From the NCBI RefSeq assembly GCF_003855255.1, contig NZ_CP034072.1, positions 4,831,208 to 4,895,207 of the forward strand: DNA of 64,000 bases, in the 5' to 3' direction. Shown piece by piece: positions 34,158 through 42,263 of the stretch. Under the pieces are notes generated by a model, which searched no databases, was not told the origin of the DNA, and worked only from the letters and a program-made list of their open reading frames with translations. A program made the translations under genes and the position numbers. This DNA comes from Mycolicibacterium nivoides. Its GTDB lineage: Bacteria > Actinomycetota > Actinomycetes > Mycobacteriales > Mycobacteriaceae. Each line of letters starts with the position of its first letter. Within the stretch, counting starts at the first letter, position 1.

Positions 34158-34439
34158 ATGAAGTCTGGGCAGTTGACTCGTCGGCTCACCGTCATCGCAG
34201 GCGGTGCGGCAGTCATCGGGATGATCTCGTTCACCGCGGCGTGCGGTACCGAGGAGAAGGGTCCCGAGACCACCACGCCGACCACTACGACGACGACCAC
34301 AACCACCCCGCCGGCCACTCCCGCCCCGCCGCCGCCGGTCGAGCCGACCGAAAAGTCGATCAACCCCACCGGTGGCAACCTGTTCACCCCCGGCGTGAAG
34401 GCACCCCCGGCCCCGACCGCGATCCCCGGCGACAACTAG
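34158..34439 (+). CDS. Small Thr/Pro-rich lipoprotein, cassette A
   Basis: The 93-residue protein has a basic N-terminus, a hydrophobic stretch and a lipobox ISFTAAC near residue 28, so a mature lipoprotein of about 66 residues is expected. The mature part begins with GTEEKGPETT, then a run of threonines and prolines (likely O-glycosylated), then VEPTEKSINPTGGNLFTPGVKAPP. The protein at 38168-38455 is a paralogue with the same parts. GAGGA lies seven bases before the ATG. It opens the cassette lipoprotein - S53 peptidase - zinc-ribbon protein - exported domain. Its function is unknown; a surface stalk or peptidase substrate is conceivable. Confidence 0.8.
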   Translation: MKSGQLTRRLTVIAGGAAVIGMISFTAACGTEEKGPETTTPTTTTTTTTTPPATPAPPPPVEPTEKSINPTGGNLFTPGVKAPPAPTAIPGDN

Positions 34440-34472
34440 GCGACGGGAGTACAGACAGTCGGTTGTTCGCCC

Positions 34473-36104
34473 ATGGCCGGGATGAACATCGCCCCCGGGC
34501 GGGTGTTACTGGCGCTGATCCTGTTCAGCGCTCTGCTGGTCTCCGACCTGCGAACCAGCCCCGACACGGGCAATTGGGCGTACGGGCCCACCCAGATCAC
34601 GGGCCCGTATGCCCAATTACTTTCTGCCTCAACCGATCTCGGGCCAGCCGACAGTGGCTCGGCGCAGTTGACCATGACGCTGCACGGCACCGCCCGGCCC
34701 ACTGCGCTGCTCGGGTGGGCCGAGGAGCATTCACTGTCGATCCGGTGGCGACCCGGTGATGCCTGGGCGATCGCCGAGGGCCGATCTGCCGCAATGGCAT
34801 CCGCTTTCGGGGTGGACATCCATGACTACCGGGGCCGGCGCGGTCAGGAGTTCTACGCCTCACCGCAGCAGCCGTCGGTACCCGAGCCGCTGGCCGGGGA
34901 GGTCTCCGAAGTCGGCCGCATCCTGGGCTACACGCCGTACCGGATGTCGCTGCCGGACCTGCGGAACCTGCCCACCGATGTTCCGGACCAAGGGCTGACA
35001 CCGCAGGCGGTGCTCAACACCTACAACCTTGCCGGCCTGGCGAAGCAGGGATTCACCGGCAAGGGCACGACCATCGTGTTCTTCGCGTTCGACGGTTTCG
35101 ACCAGGCCGATCTGGACACGTTCGCCGCCACATTCGGCCTGCCCAGGTTCACCCCGACAGTGGTCGGCGGCCAACCGAGCGCACCACGTGGTGAGACAAC
35201 CATGGATCTACAGGTCGCCCATGCCGTCGCCCCTGATGCGCAGAAGGTCGTGGTCAACGCCAGGCCGACAGTGCAGGGTGACGGTGCCTACGAGAAGATC
35301 GGGAAGATGCTGGAGTCCGCGGACCAGCAGTTCCCGGGCGCGGTGTGGAGCTTCTCGATCGGCTGGGGCTGTGACAAGTTGATCACCGCTGCCGATCTCG
35401 CCCCCGTCCGATCCGCACTGGCCACCGCGCACACCCACGGCACCACGGCATTCAACGCCAGCGGCGACCTCGCCGGCCTGGAATGCAAAGGCGGACAAGA
35501 CTGGTCGTCCGCACCCGGTAAGGACGACATCGGCCTCGACTCGGTGGCGTCCCTTCCGGAGATCACCGATGTCGGCGGCACGACGCTGTCCACCGACGCC
35601 GACGGCGACTGGCTGGCCGAGCAGGCCTGGTTCGACGTTCCGCTGTCGCAGGGCACCGGCGGCGGCGTGTCCGCGCTGTTCGACCGCCCGGACTGGCAGA
35701 AGGGGCTGTCCGCCCCGGGCAGCACCGAGGCCGGCGGCGAGCAGAAGCGGCTGACTCCCGACATCTCCGCCGTCGCCGACCCGTTCACCGGAGTGAAAAT
35801 CGTTCTGAACGGCCAGGTTCTGGTCGGGGGCGGGACCTCGCAGTCCGCACCGCTGTGGGCCGCGATGGCCGCGGTGATGAATCAGTACCTGGTCGCCAAC
35901 GGCGGCCGCGCGCTCGGCGATTTCAATCCGCTGCTGTACCGCATCGCCAGAGGAGCACCGCTGCCGGCGTTCCGCGACGTCACCCTCGGCGGCAACGCGG
36001 TGGCCAGCGCCGCACCCGGCTACGACCTGGTGACCGGGCTGGGCACACCCGACGTGGAAAACCTCGCCAAGAACCTTCTCATCCTTCAGAAGGTGAGCCG
36101 ATGA
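34473..36104 (+). CDS. S53 family (sedolisin) serine-carboxyl peptidase
   Basis: The 543-residue preproprotein has a signal/anchor helix (about residues 8-25), an N-terminal prodomain to about 185 (ALLGWAEEHSLSIRW, FGVDIHDYRG), and an S53 catalytic domain. The triad is visible: Glu241 and Asp245 in GETTMD, and Ser456 in GGTSQSAP; Asp332 in NASGDLAG supplies the oxyanion residue. The Ca2+ site is marked by DVTLGGN (Asp502) and PGYDLVTGLGTPD. Sedolisins are activated by self-cleavage at acid pH and cut proteins outside the cell. The start of the next gene overlaps its stop (ATGA), coupling it to the zinc-ribbon membrane protein. The paralogous cassette B lacks this gene. Alternative start: ATG at 34482. 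Confidence 0.92.
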   Translation: MAGMNIAPGRVLLALILFSALLVSDLRTSPDTGNWAYGPTQITGPYAQLLSASTDLGPADSGSAQLTMTLHGTARPTALLGWAEEHSLSIRWRPGDAWAIAEGRSAAMASAFGVDIHDYRGRRGQEFYASPQQPSVPEPLAGEVSEVGRILGYTPYRMSLPDLRNLPTDVPDQGLTPQAVLNTYNLAGLAKQGFTGKGTTIVFFAFDGFDQADLDTFAATFGLPRFTPTVVGGQPSAPRGETTMDLQVAHAVAPDAQKVVVNARPTVQGDGAYEKIGKMLESADQQFPGAVWSFSIGWGCDKLITAADLAPVRSALATAHTHGTTAFNASGDLAGLECKGGQDWSSAPGKDDIGLDSVASLPEITDVGGTTLSTDADGDWLAEQAWFDVPLSQGTGGGVSALFDRPDWQKGLSAPGSTEAGGEQKRLTPDISAVADPFTGVKIVLNGQVLVGGGTSQSAPLWAAMAAVMNQYLVANGGRALGDFNPLLYRIARGAPLPAFRDVTLGGNAVASAAPGYDLVTGLGTPDVENLAKNLLILQKVSR

Positions 36105-37309
36105 CCGACGCGCCTGACGACACCGACGTCCCCACCACCGAATGCCGCGTCTGCAAGATCGACGTGCCAGACGGCAAGTACTGCGGCCTGTGCGGGGTGC
36201 CGATCGACAAGGAGCGAGGAGACGGACCGGAATGGTTGCGCCTCAGCGCATCCTGCGTCGCCCCCGATGAGCACCTGCTACGCCCGTCGATCGCCAGCTC
36301 GCTGTTCCCCCACCTGTCGCACCAGTCCCGCATGCCGTTCCGTATCGCGATGCTGGTCCTGCTGGCCGGGTTGGTGGCGTGTGCGCTGTTGCGGCTGCCC
36401 GCGGCCCTGATCGCGGTTGCCGCACTCGGGCTTCCATTGCTTTTCCTGCTCTACCTCTATGAGTCCGACGCGTTCCGCGATCTACACCGCGTCAATCTGG
36501 CGGTGACCATCGTGCTGGGAGTCGCGCTGGGCGTGGGCTGGGTGCTTATCACCGGCCACGCCATGGCCAAGTCCTACGGCGTCCCACTCGGTGTGGGGGT
36601 GACCGGCTCCCGGATGGTGCGCAACGGCTTGGGTATTCCGCTGGGCGGCGCGGTCCTGATGCTGGTACCTGCCGTCGTGGTCCGGCTCCTGCGCCCGGCG
36701 AACCGGGAATCGCTGGACGGCTTCATGATCGGCGCTCTCGGTGCGACGGCATTCACCGCGGCGGCCACCCTGACCCGGCTGGCACCACAGCTCACCACCG
36801 GCATGGTGGCCCGCAACCGCCCGATGTCCGGACTGATCGTCGAAGCCGGAATCCGCGGTGTCGCCGTACCTTTGACCGCAGCGGCCATCGGCGGCCTGAT
36901 CGGTGCGGCATTGTGGTTCACCCGCCCCGCCACCAAGGCCGACAAACACGTCGGCTACGTCCGGCTGGTGATGTTCTCCTGTGCGCTCGCGGTGCTGATC
37001 ATCTACACCGCGCTGGGCCTTGTCGATGTTGCCCGTATCCCCCAGTGGATCCAGCTGGCGGTGCACATCGGGGTTGCGCTGCTGGCGATCTTGGCACTGC
37101 GCGTCGGTCTGCATCTGGCACTGCTGCACGAAGCACAGGACGAGATCGCCTCCGACCAACCCATCTTCTGCCCACGCTGCGGTCACGTCGTGCCCGACAT
37201 GTCGTTCTGCCCCCACTGCGGTGCCGCCACCCACGCATCGTCACGCACTTCCCGAGCAGAACGCCGCGAGCACCGGCCGGTACGTGATCCGGGGTCCGAC
37301 GCCGGATGA
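36101..37309 (+). CDS. Membrane protein with N- and C-terminal zinc ribbons, cassette A
   Basis: The 402-residue protein begins with a CxxC...CxxC zinc ribbon (CRVCKIDVPDGKYCGLC, residues 14-30), then a segment HLLRPSIASSLFPHLSHQSRMPFR, about eight membrane helices (about 85-350), and a second ribbon (CPRCGHVVPDMSFCPHCG) near the C-terminus. Both ribbons would be cytoplasmic. Its start overlaps the S53 peptidase stop and its stop overlaps the next start, both as ATGA, so the three are translated as a unit. The first two thirds of the 603-residue protein at 38498-40309 is a clear paralogue. I know no function; a scaffold linking cytoplasmic sensing to the exported peptidase is inference. Confidence 0.85.
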   Translation: MTDAPDDTDVPTTECRVCKIDVPDGKYCGLCGVPIDKERGDGPEWLRLSASCVAPDEHLLRPSIASSLFPHLSHQSRMPFRIAMLVLLAGLVACALLRLPAALIAVAALGLPLLFLLYLYESDAFRDLHRVNLAVTIVLGVALGVGWVLITGHAMAKSYGVPLGVGVTGSRMVRNGLGIPLGGAVLMLVPAVVVRLLRPANRESLDGFMIGALGATAFTAAATLTRLAPQLTTGMVARNRPMSGLIVEAGIRGVAVPLTAAAIGGLIGAALWFTRPATKADKHVGYVRLVMFSCALAVLIIYTALGLVDVARIPQWIQLAVHIGVALLAILALRVGLHLALLHEAQDEIASDQPIFCPRCGHVVPDMSFCPHCGAATHASSRTSRAERREHRPVRDPGSDAG

Positions 37310-38025
37310 GCACGTTCTTTCCCGGCTACGCGGTACCCATTTCCACGGGCAGAACCCGAGCCGTCCGCGGGACCTCGGCCTTGAAGCTGCTGGCGATCCT
37401 GGGCACCGGAATCGCCCTGGTGGCCGGTGCATTGGTCTGGGTCTCCCATGCCACGAGCAAATCCCCGGCCCGCTACATGTGTCCACCCGACTGTGGGCGG
37501 CCCCCGACCGGGCAGGCGGTGGCGATCAATCCGGTGTTCACCGCGCCCGACGGGAGCTTCTCGGTCTCCTATCCGGTGGCTTCCTCGGCGTACAAGGTCA
37601 CCACGACCCCGACCGGTGTCACCGCCGAATTCCAGGCCGGTGACGGCGGCATGCTGCAGTTGTTCAGCGAGCCGGCCGGCGGCCGCAGTGCCGAGGACAT
37701 CGCCAATTCCCTGGTCGAAAAGACCTTTCCCGACACCAAGACCGCCTACAACATCCCGAATGCGATGGTCGGTTACCACCCGGGATTCGGACTGGTCGCC
37801 GACTGCTGGCCCCAGGGCGCCACAAGTAACTACATGCGGATGCGGGTCCTGGTGTTGGTCGCCGTGAAAGACGACCTCGCTCTCGTCGCATCGGCCGTCG
37901 GACCCTACCGGGAGTTCGGCCCTGGCTCCGGCGCCAGTAAACCCTCGGGCGCGAACCTGCAGTTGGCGCTGGACATGGGCAAATACGTCAACAGCTTCCG
38001 CTGGCGCGGAGATCCCAACCGCTGA
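37306..38025 (+). CDS. Single-pass exported domain protein, cassette A
   Basis: The 239-residue protein has a membrane helix at about 27-47 and an extracytoplasmic part that starts with the motif CPPDCGRPP (about 59-67), followed by NPVFTAPDGSFSVSYP, DGGMLQLFSEPAGGRSAEDIANSL and a C-terminal ALDMGKYVNSFRWRGDP. The alternation of strands with one long helix resembles Mog1/PsbP-like folds such as mycobacterial LpqN/LpqT-type lipoproteins; this is by eye. The same domain is fused to the zinc-ribbon membrane protein in cassette B. It overlaps the preceding stop as ATGA. Confidence 0.8.
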   Translation: MSTFFPGYAVPISTGRTRAVRGTSALKLLAILGTGIALVAGALVWVSHATSKSPARYMCPPDCGRPPTGQAVAINPVFTAPDGSFSVSYPVASSAYKVTTTPTGVTAEFQAGDGGMLQLFSEPAGGRSAEDIANSLVEKTFPDTKTAYNIPNAMVGYHPGFGLVADCWPQGATSNYMRMRVLVLVAVKDDLALVASAVGPYREFGPGSGASKPSGANLQLALDMGKYVNSFRWRGDPNR

Positions 38026-38095
38026 ACCCGCTTTTCGATGCGGTGCTGCCGCCGATCGAAAACTCACAATTGACGCCCAGGCCGGGCCGTGCCGG

Positions 38096-38141
38096 GTTAG
38101 AGTTTGCTGGCAATCCGATTCGGGTGCTGTTCCCGAATCGC
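38096..38141 (+). promoter_or_regulatory. Candidate promoter and leader hairpin of cassette B
   Basis: GTTAGAGTT (38096-38104), identical to the cassette A element, is followed by a 9-bp perfect hairpin CGATTCGGG-TGCTGTT-CCCGAATCG. CTGGC before and GCCAG after the hairpin can lengthen the stem with a bulge. The lipoprotein ATG follows at 38168, after the shared GGGGGACAGT leader segment. Confidence 0.55.
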
Positions 38142-38167
38142 CAGGCGGGGGACAGTTAGGACTAATC

Positions 38168-38455
38168 ATGAGGTCACGCCCATCAACTCGTCGCCTCGCG
38201 GCCGCCGCGGCTTCGGTCGCGATCGTCGGAATGGTCGGGCTCAGCGCTTGCGGTACGGGCGAAAAGGCACCCGAGACCACGAGCCCCACCCCGACCACCA
38301 CCACGACAACGACGACCCCCACAACGCCGCCGCCCGCGGAACCCACCGAGAAGCAGGTCTCCCCCGGTGGCAACAACAAGTTCACGCCCACCCACGTAGA
38401 GCCGGTCGCGCCACCCACCGGACGTCACGGGATCGGCAGCCCCCACCGGCAATAG
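38168..38455 (+). CDS. Small Thr/Pro-rich lipoprotein, cassette B
   Basis: This 95-residue paralogue of the protein at 34158-34439 has a basic start, a hydrophobic stretch, the lipobox VGLSAC (Cys at about 28), a GTGEKAPETTSP start of the mature part, a Thr/Pro tract, and AEPTEKQVSPGGNNKFTP, matching the paralogue's EPTEKSINPTGGNLFTP. The conserved end after the Thr tract suggests a functional peptide on a glycosylated stalk. The gene lies 42 bp before the fused zinc-ribbon gene. Confidence 0.8.
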   Translation: MRSRPSTRRLAAAAASVAIVGMVGLSACGTGEKAPETTSPTPTTTTTTTTPTTPPPAEPTEKQVSPGGNNKFTPTHVEPVAPPTGRHGIGSPHRQ

Positions 38456-38497
38456 CGCCGTCGGATACCGGCCGTTGACCGTGCGGCCACCCACGCC

Positions 38498-40309
38498 ATG
38501 AGCACCGGAGCCGGCTCCGACAACACCTTGCCCACCATCGAATGCCGGGTATGCCGGGCCGAGGTTCCGGCGGGCACATTCTGCGGCCGATGCGGCGCAC
38601 ATCTGGATTCGCGGCGCGCTGGGCCCGGGTGGCTGCGGGTCCGCGCGTACTGCGCGGGCCGCGAGCACCTGCTGCGGCCGTCGGTGGTCAGTTCGCTGTT
38701 CCCCCAACTGCCGCGGCATTCGCGCGCACTGTTCCGGCTGGCGATAGCCGTGCTGGTGGTCGCGGTGGCCGCGTGCGCCCTGCTGCGACTGCCGGCGGCG
38801 ATGAACGCGCTCGCCGCATTCGGGGTGCCGCTACTGTTCGTCGCATACCTACGCAGATCTGTTGTCTTCCAAGATATTCCGGTGCGTACGATGCTGCTGA
38901 CCGCCGTCCTGGGCGCCGGGCTGGGCGCCGCCTGGACCCTAATGACCGCAACCGCGGTGGCCCGTGAGTACGACATGCCGATGGGTGTCGACGTCCCGCA
39001 GTTCCGGATCATGCGCGACGGCCTCGGTGTCCCGCTCGGCGCGATGCTGCTGATGCTCACCCCGGCGGTGGCGATCCGCCTGTTCGCCCCGCGACCACGA
39101 AAATCGCTGGGCGGCTTTGCCATCGGCGCGCTGAGCGCGCTGGCGTTCACCGCGGCCGCCACGCTGAGCCGGCTGGCTCCACAGTTCGACGACGGGATCG
39201 TGGACCACGACCGGCCATTGAGCGGGCTGTTGGTGCAGGCCGGTATCCAGGCGGTGGCGGTGCCCTTGACCGCTGGGGCCGCCGGAGCTCTCATCGGTAT
39301 CGCCTTGTGGTTCACCCCGGCGCCGGACAACCCGCGGCAGAACTCGAAGGCCGTACGTACGGCACTGGCGTTGACGGCCGCAACCGTCCCCGTCTGCTAT
39401 GCGATGCTCGGCCTGATCGATGTCGCGCCGGTGTCTCAGATGCTGGTGCTGGCAGTGCATCTGGCCGTGATGACGTTGGTGATGCTGGTGCTGCGAATCG
39501 GTCTGCAGCTCGCGTTGCTCTATGAAACCCCCGACGCCGCCGTTCATTCAGACGGATCGCGGCTGTGCCCACAATGCGAACACACCGTTGCCGACATGAG
39601 GTTCTGCCCGAACTGTGGCGTCGCGATCCGCGCGTTGTCGCCGCCGGCGCATCGGGTCGGCGACCACCGGCTGCTGGGGGCGTGGGGTGCGGGTGTTGCG
39701 TTGTTGGCTGCGGCCCTCGTCGGGGTGTCGGCATTGGCCAGCCCCGCTCCCGAACGTTACGTATGCCCGCCGGACTGTGGCCGTCCGCCGACATTCGAGC
39801 CGGTGGCGACGAATCCCCGCTTCACCGCCCCCGATGGCGGGTTCTCGGTCGCCTATCCGGCCACAGGCGCCGCTTACACGGTCACCACCGCCGCTAACGG
39901 GGTGACGGCGGATCTTCTGGTCGGAGACGGCGGCACCATGCAACTCATCAGCAAGCCCGCGGCCGGAAGGACGCCGAAGGAGATCGCCACAGCCCTGATC
40001 GAGGACACCTACCCCGACGCCGACATGGACTACGAGATCCCGAATGCCATGGTCGGCTACCAACCCGGGTACGGGATGGTCCTCGACAGCTGGCCGCAGA
40101 ACGCGACCGGCGACTACATGCGGTTGCGGGTGGTGATTCTCGCGGCGGTCAAGAACGACCTGGCGCTGATCGCCGTCGCGACGGGCCCGTATCACGCGTA
40201 CGGCCCCGATTTCGGCCCCGGCATTCCGTCCGGCGCCAACTTGGATCTCGCACTGGATATGGGCAAGTACGTCAACAGTTTTCGGTGGCGCGGAGACCCC
40301 GCGCGCTGA
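38498..40309 (+). CDS. Fused zinc-ribbon membrane protein and exported domain, cassette B
   Basis: This 603-residue protein corresponds to the two adjacent cassette A proteins joined in one chain. It has an N-terminal ribbon (CRVCRAEVPAGTFCGRC), the HLLRPSVVSSLFPQLPRHSR segment, about eight membrane helices, a second ribbon (CPQCEHTVADMRFCPNCG, about 365-383), another membrane helix near 405-425, and the exported domain with CPPDCGRPP, NPRFTAPDGGFSVAYP and ALDMGKYVNSFRWRGDP. The extra helix puts the domain outside. No peptidase gene accompanies it. The ATG at 38498 is chosen as the family start; the N-terminus TIECRVCRAEVP aligns with the cassette A protein. Confidence 0.88.
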   Translation: MSTGAGSDNTLPTIECRVCRAEVPAGTFCGRCGAHLDSRRAGPGWLRVRAYCAGREHLLRPSVVSSLFPQLPRHSRALFRLAIAVLVVAVAACALLRLPAAMNALAAFGVPLLFVAYLRRSVVFQDIPVRTMLLTAVLGAGLGAAWTLMTATAVAREYDMPMGVDVPQFRIMRDGLGVPLGAMLLMLTPAVAIRLFAPRPRKSLGGFAIGALSALAFTAAATLSRLAPQFDDGIVDHDRPLSGLLVQAGIQAVAVPLTAGAAGALIGIALWFTPAPDNPRQNSKAVRTALALTAATVPVCYAMLGLIDVAPVSQMLVLAVHLAVMTLVMLVLRIGLQLALLYETPDAAVHSDGSRLCPQCEHTVADMRFCPNCGVAIRALSPPAHRVGDHRLLGAWGAGVALLAAALVGVSALASPAPERYVCPPDCGRPPTFEPVATNPRFTAPDGGFSVAYPATGAAYTVTTAANGVTADLLVGDGGTMQLISKPAAGRTPKEIATALIEDTYPDADMDYEIPNAMVGYQPGYGMVLDSWPQNATGDYMRLRVVILAAVKNDLALIAVATGPYHAYGPDFGPGIPSGANLDLALDMGKYVNSFRWRGDPAR

Positions 40310-40344
40310 GTCTCGGCGGGCCTGAGCTGGACGTGAACCATCGT

Positions 40345-40376
40345 CAATTGGTGACATTGACAAATGTCATCAATTG
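40345..40376 (+). promoter_or_regulatory. Large inverted-repeat operator and promoter of the monooxygenase operon
   Basis: Left arm CAATTGGTGACAT (40345-40357) and right arm ATGTCATCAATTG (40364-40376) pair at 12 of 13 positions around TGACAA; inside is the smaller palindrome TGACA-AA-TGTCA. TTGACA at 40357-40362 is a consensus -35, and TGTACT at 40381 could be the -10 after an 18-bp spacer. A dyad placed inside the -35/-10 spacer is typical of MerR-controlled promoters, and the operon encodes a MerR protein. Confidence 0.7.
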
Positions 40377-40413
40377 CTGGTGTACTCCAGACACGCTTCA
40401 ACGAGGAGGCCCC

Positions 40414-41412
40414 ATGTCCGGAACCACCGGAATTCACCCGGCCCGACGCGGATCCGTGCGGTCCCGTAGCGCGTCCAAGGTCAGCAGCCTCACCCTGCGC
40501 CAGGTCAGTGCGGCTCTGCCGCCGGATACCGGCTGGGGACTGTGGACCTCACGCAGGCTGATCGCACGGATCATGGCCACCTTCGGTCCGCCGCTGTCGG
40601 GCACCCGTGTCGAACGCGTCGATGTGCGCATGGCCGACGGCAGACGCGTCGTGGGCGAATGGGTGCGCGGCCCCGGGGTCACCGAAGGCGAACGTGCCAT
40701 CTACTACCTTCACGGCAGCGGATTCGCGCTGTGCTCACCGCGGACGCACCGGCGGCTCACCGCGTGGCTGTCGCGTCTGACCGGACTGCCCGTGTTCTGC
40801 ATCGACTACCGGCTGGCTCCCGAGCACCGGTTCCCCGCCGCCGCCAACGATGTCCGCGCCGGCTGGGATTGGTTGTGCACCGAACGCGGACTCCGTCCGG
40901 ACCGCATCGTGATGGCGGGCGATTCCGCGGGTGGGCACCTCGCCGTGGATCTACTCCTGCAGCCCGACGTCGTCCACCCGGCCGGACTGGTGCTGCTCTC
41001 CCCGCTGATCGACCTGACTTTCACCCTCGCCCGCACCCGTGAGAGCCTGCGGCCCGACCCGGCGATTCGCGTGGCCGACGCTGCCCGTCTCGTCGAGTTG
41101 TATTGCGGGAAAGTGGATGTCAGCCATCCTCGGCTGAACCTGGACGTCGCCGGCGGGCGACGGTTACCGCGAACCTTGATCCAGGCCGGCGGCGCCGAGA
41201 TGCTGCTCGCCGATGCCCGCTCGCTCGACGCGGACATCCGGGCCGCGGGCGGCCGTGCCGAACTGCAGGTGTGGCCCGACCAGGTACACGTCTTCCAGGC
41301 CTTGCCCCGGCTCAGTCCGGAAGCCGTCCCGGCCATGCAACAAGCGGCAGGCTTCATCTCGGAATCCCTGCGCTGCGACACCAATGAGGAGACCGTCGAG
41401 GTGGCCGGATGA
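40414..41412 (+). CDS. Alpha/beta hydrolase, hormone-sensitive lipase family esterase
   Basis: The 332-residue protein is an HSL/family IV esterase: the oxyanion motif HGSG(F) in YYLHGSGFAL (about 100), the nucleophile Ser in GDSAGGHLA, and the C-terminal catalytic region with Asp in LLADARSLDADI and His in WPDQVHVFQ. It resembles LipR/LipN-type mycobacterial esterases and would hydrolyse short to medium acyl esters, such as the product of the downstream Baeyer-Villiger monooxygenase. GAGGAGG precedes the ATG by six bases. First gene of five; the next start overlaps its stop as ATGA. Confidence 0.9.
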   Translation: MSGTTGIHPARRGSVRSRSASKVSSLTLRQVSAALPPDTGWGLWTSRRLIARIMATFGPPLSGTRVERVDVRMADGRRVVGEWVRGPGVTEGERAIYYLHGSGFALCSPRTHRRLTAWLSRLTGLPVFCIDYRLAPEHRFPAAANDVRAGWDWLCTERGLRPDRIVMAGDSAGGHLAVDLLLQPDVVHPAGLVLLSPLIDLTFTLARTRESLRPDPAIRVADAARLVELYCGKVDVSHPRLNLDVAGGRRLPRTLIQAGGAEMLLADARSLDADIRAAGGRAELQVWPDQVHVFQALPRLSPEAVPAMQQAAGFISESLRCDTNEETVEVAG

Positions 41413-42263
41413 ACATCTTCGGATCGGGCCGCAAACGCAGCCGGCACGCCGACGCCGTCGTCACCGGCGCGGGCAGCGGCATCGGCGCCGCCTTCGCACG
41501 CGAACTGGCCTCCCGCGGCGGCCGGGTGGTGTGCAGCGACATCGACGAGGCCGCGGCCCGCGCCACCGCTGAGGCCATCGTCGCCGACGGCGGACAGGCC
41601 ACGGCGGTGCGCTGTGACGTCTCGCAGATCGACGAGGTCACCCACCTCGCCGAGGCCGCGCAAACCTGGTTCGACGGGCCACCCTCCCTGGTCGTCAACA
41701 ACGCGGGCGTCGGCGCGGGCGGGCAGCCGATCGGCGAGGTCCCCCTCGACGACTGGCACTGGGTGCTCGGCATCAACCTCTGGGGGCCGATCCACGGCTG
41801 CCACGTGTTCACACCGATTCTGCGTGCCGCACAAGGTGATCAGCCCCGCGGCATCATCAACGTGGCGTCCGCTGCCGCCTTCGGCGCCGCTCCGGGAATG
41901 GCCGCCTACAACGTCAGCAAGGCCGGGACACTGTCACTGTCGGAAACCCTCGCCGCCGAGTTGGCCGGCACCGGCATCAACGTCACGGTGCTGTGCCCGA
42001 CGTTCGTCAAGACCAACATCGTCGAAGCCGGCCGGATCACAGCCCAATCGACGCAGTTGGCCGACCGGCTGATGCGGTGGACCGGGTTCTCCCCCGAACG
42101 GGTCGCACGGATGTGTCTGGACACCAACGACCGCGGCGGCCTCTACTGCATGCCCCAACTCGATGCCCGGATCGGTTGGGGCATCAAACGACTCACCCCG
42201 ACCGTGTACACCCGCGCGGTGGGTTTGACGACCCGCATCACCAGTCACGAGGAGGTTTCGTAA
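41409..42263 (+). CDS. Short-chain dehydrogenase/reductase of the monooxygenase operon
   Basis: The 284-residue SDR has VTGAGSGIGAAFA (about 18-30), Asp after beta-2 (VVCSDIDEAA) indicating NAD(H), NNAGVG, the active Ser in VASAAAFGAAPGMAAY and YNVSK. C-terminal residues after about 230 are longer than in the minimal SDR, as in monooxygenase-operon SDRs of mycobacteria. It overlaps the esterase by ATGA and ends in TAATG, shared with the next gene. A role in oxidising an alcohol to the ketone used by the monooxygenase is inferred from the operon. Confidence 0.9.
   Translation: MNIFGSGRKRSRHADAVVTGAGSGIGAAFARELASRGGRVVCSDIDEAAARATAEAIVADGGQATAVRCDVSQIDEVTHLAEAAQTWFDGPPSLVVNNAGVGAGGQPIGEVPLDDWHWVLGINLWGPIHGCHVFTPILRAAQGDQPRGIINVASAAAFGAAPGMAAYNVSKAGTLSLSETLAAELAGTGINVTVLCPTFVKTNIVEAGRITAQSTQLADRLMRWTGFSPERVARMCLDTNDRGGLYCMPQLDARIGWGIKRLTPTVYTRAVGLTTRITSHEEVS

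Noticed and set aside
34280..34330. Run of ACC/ACG codons considered as a microsatellite insertion
   Set aside because: It encodes the Thr-rich stalk of the lipoprotein and has a counterpart in the paralogue, so it is part of the gene.
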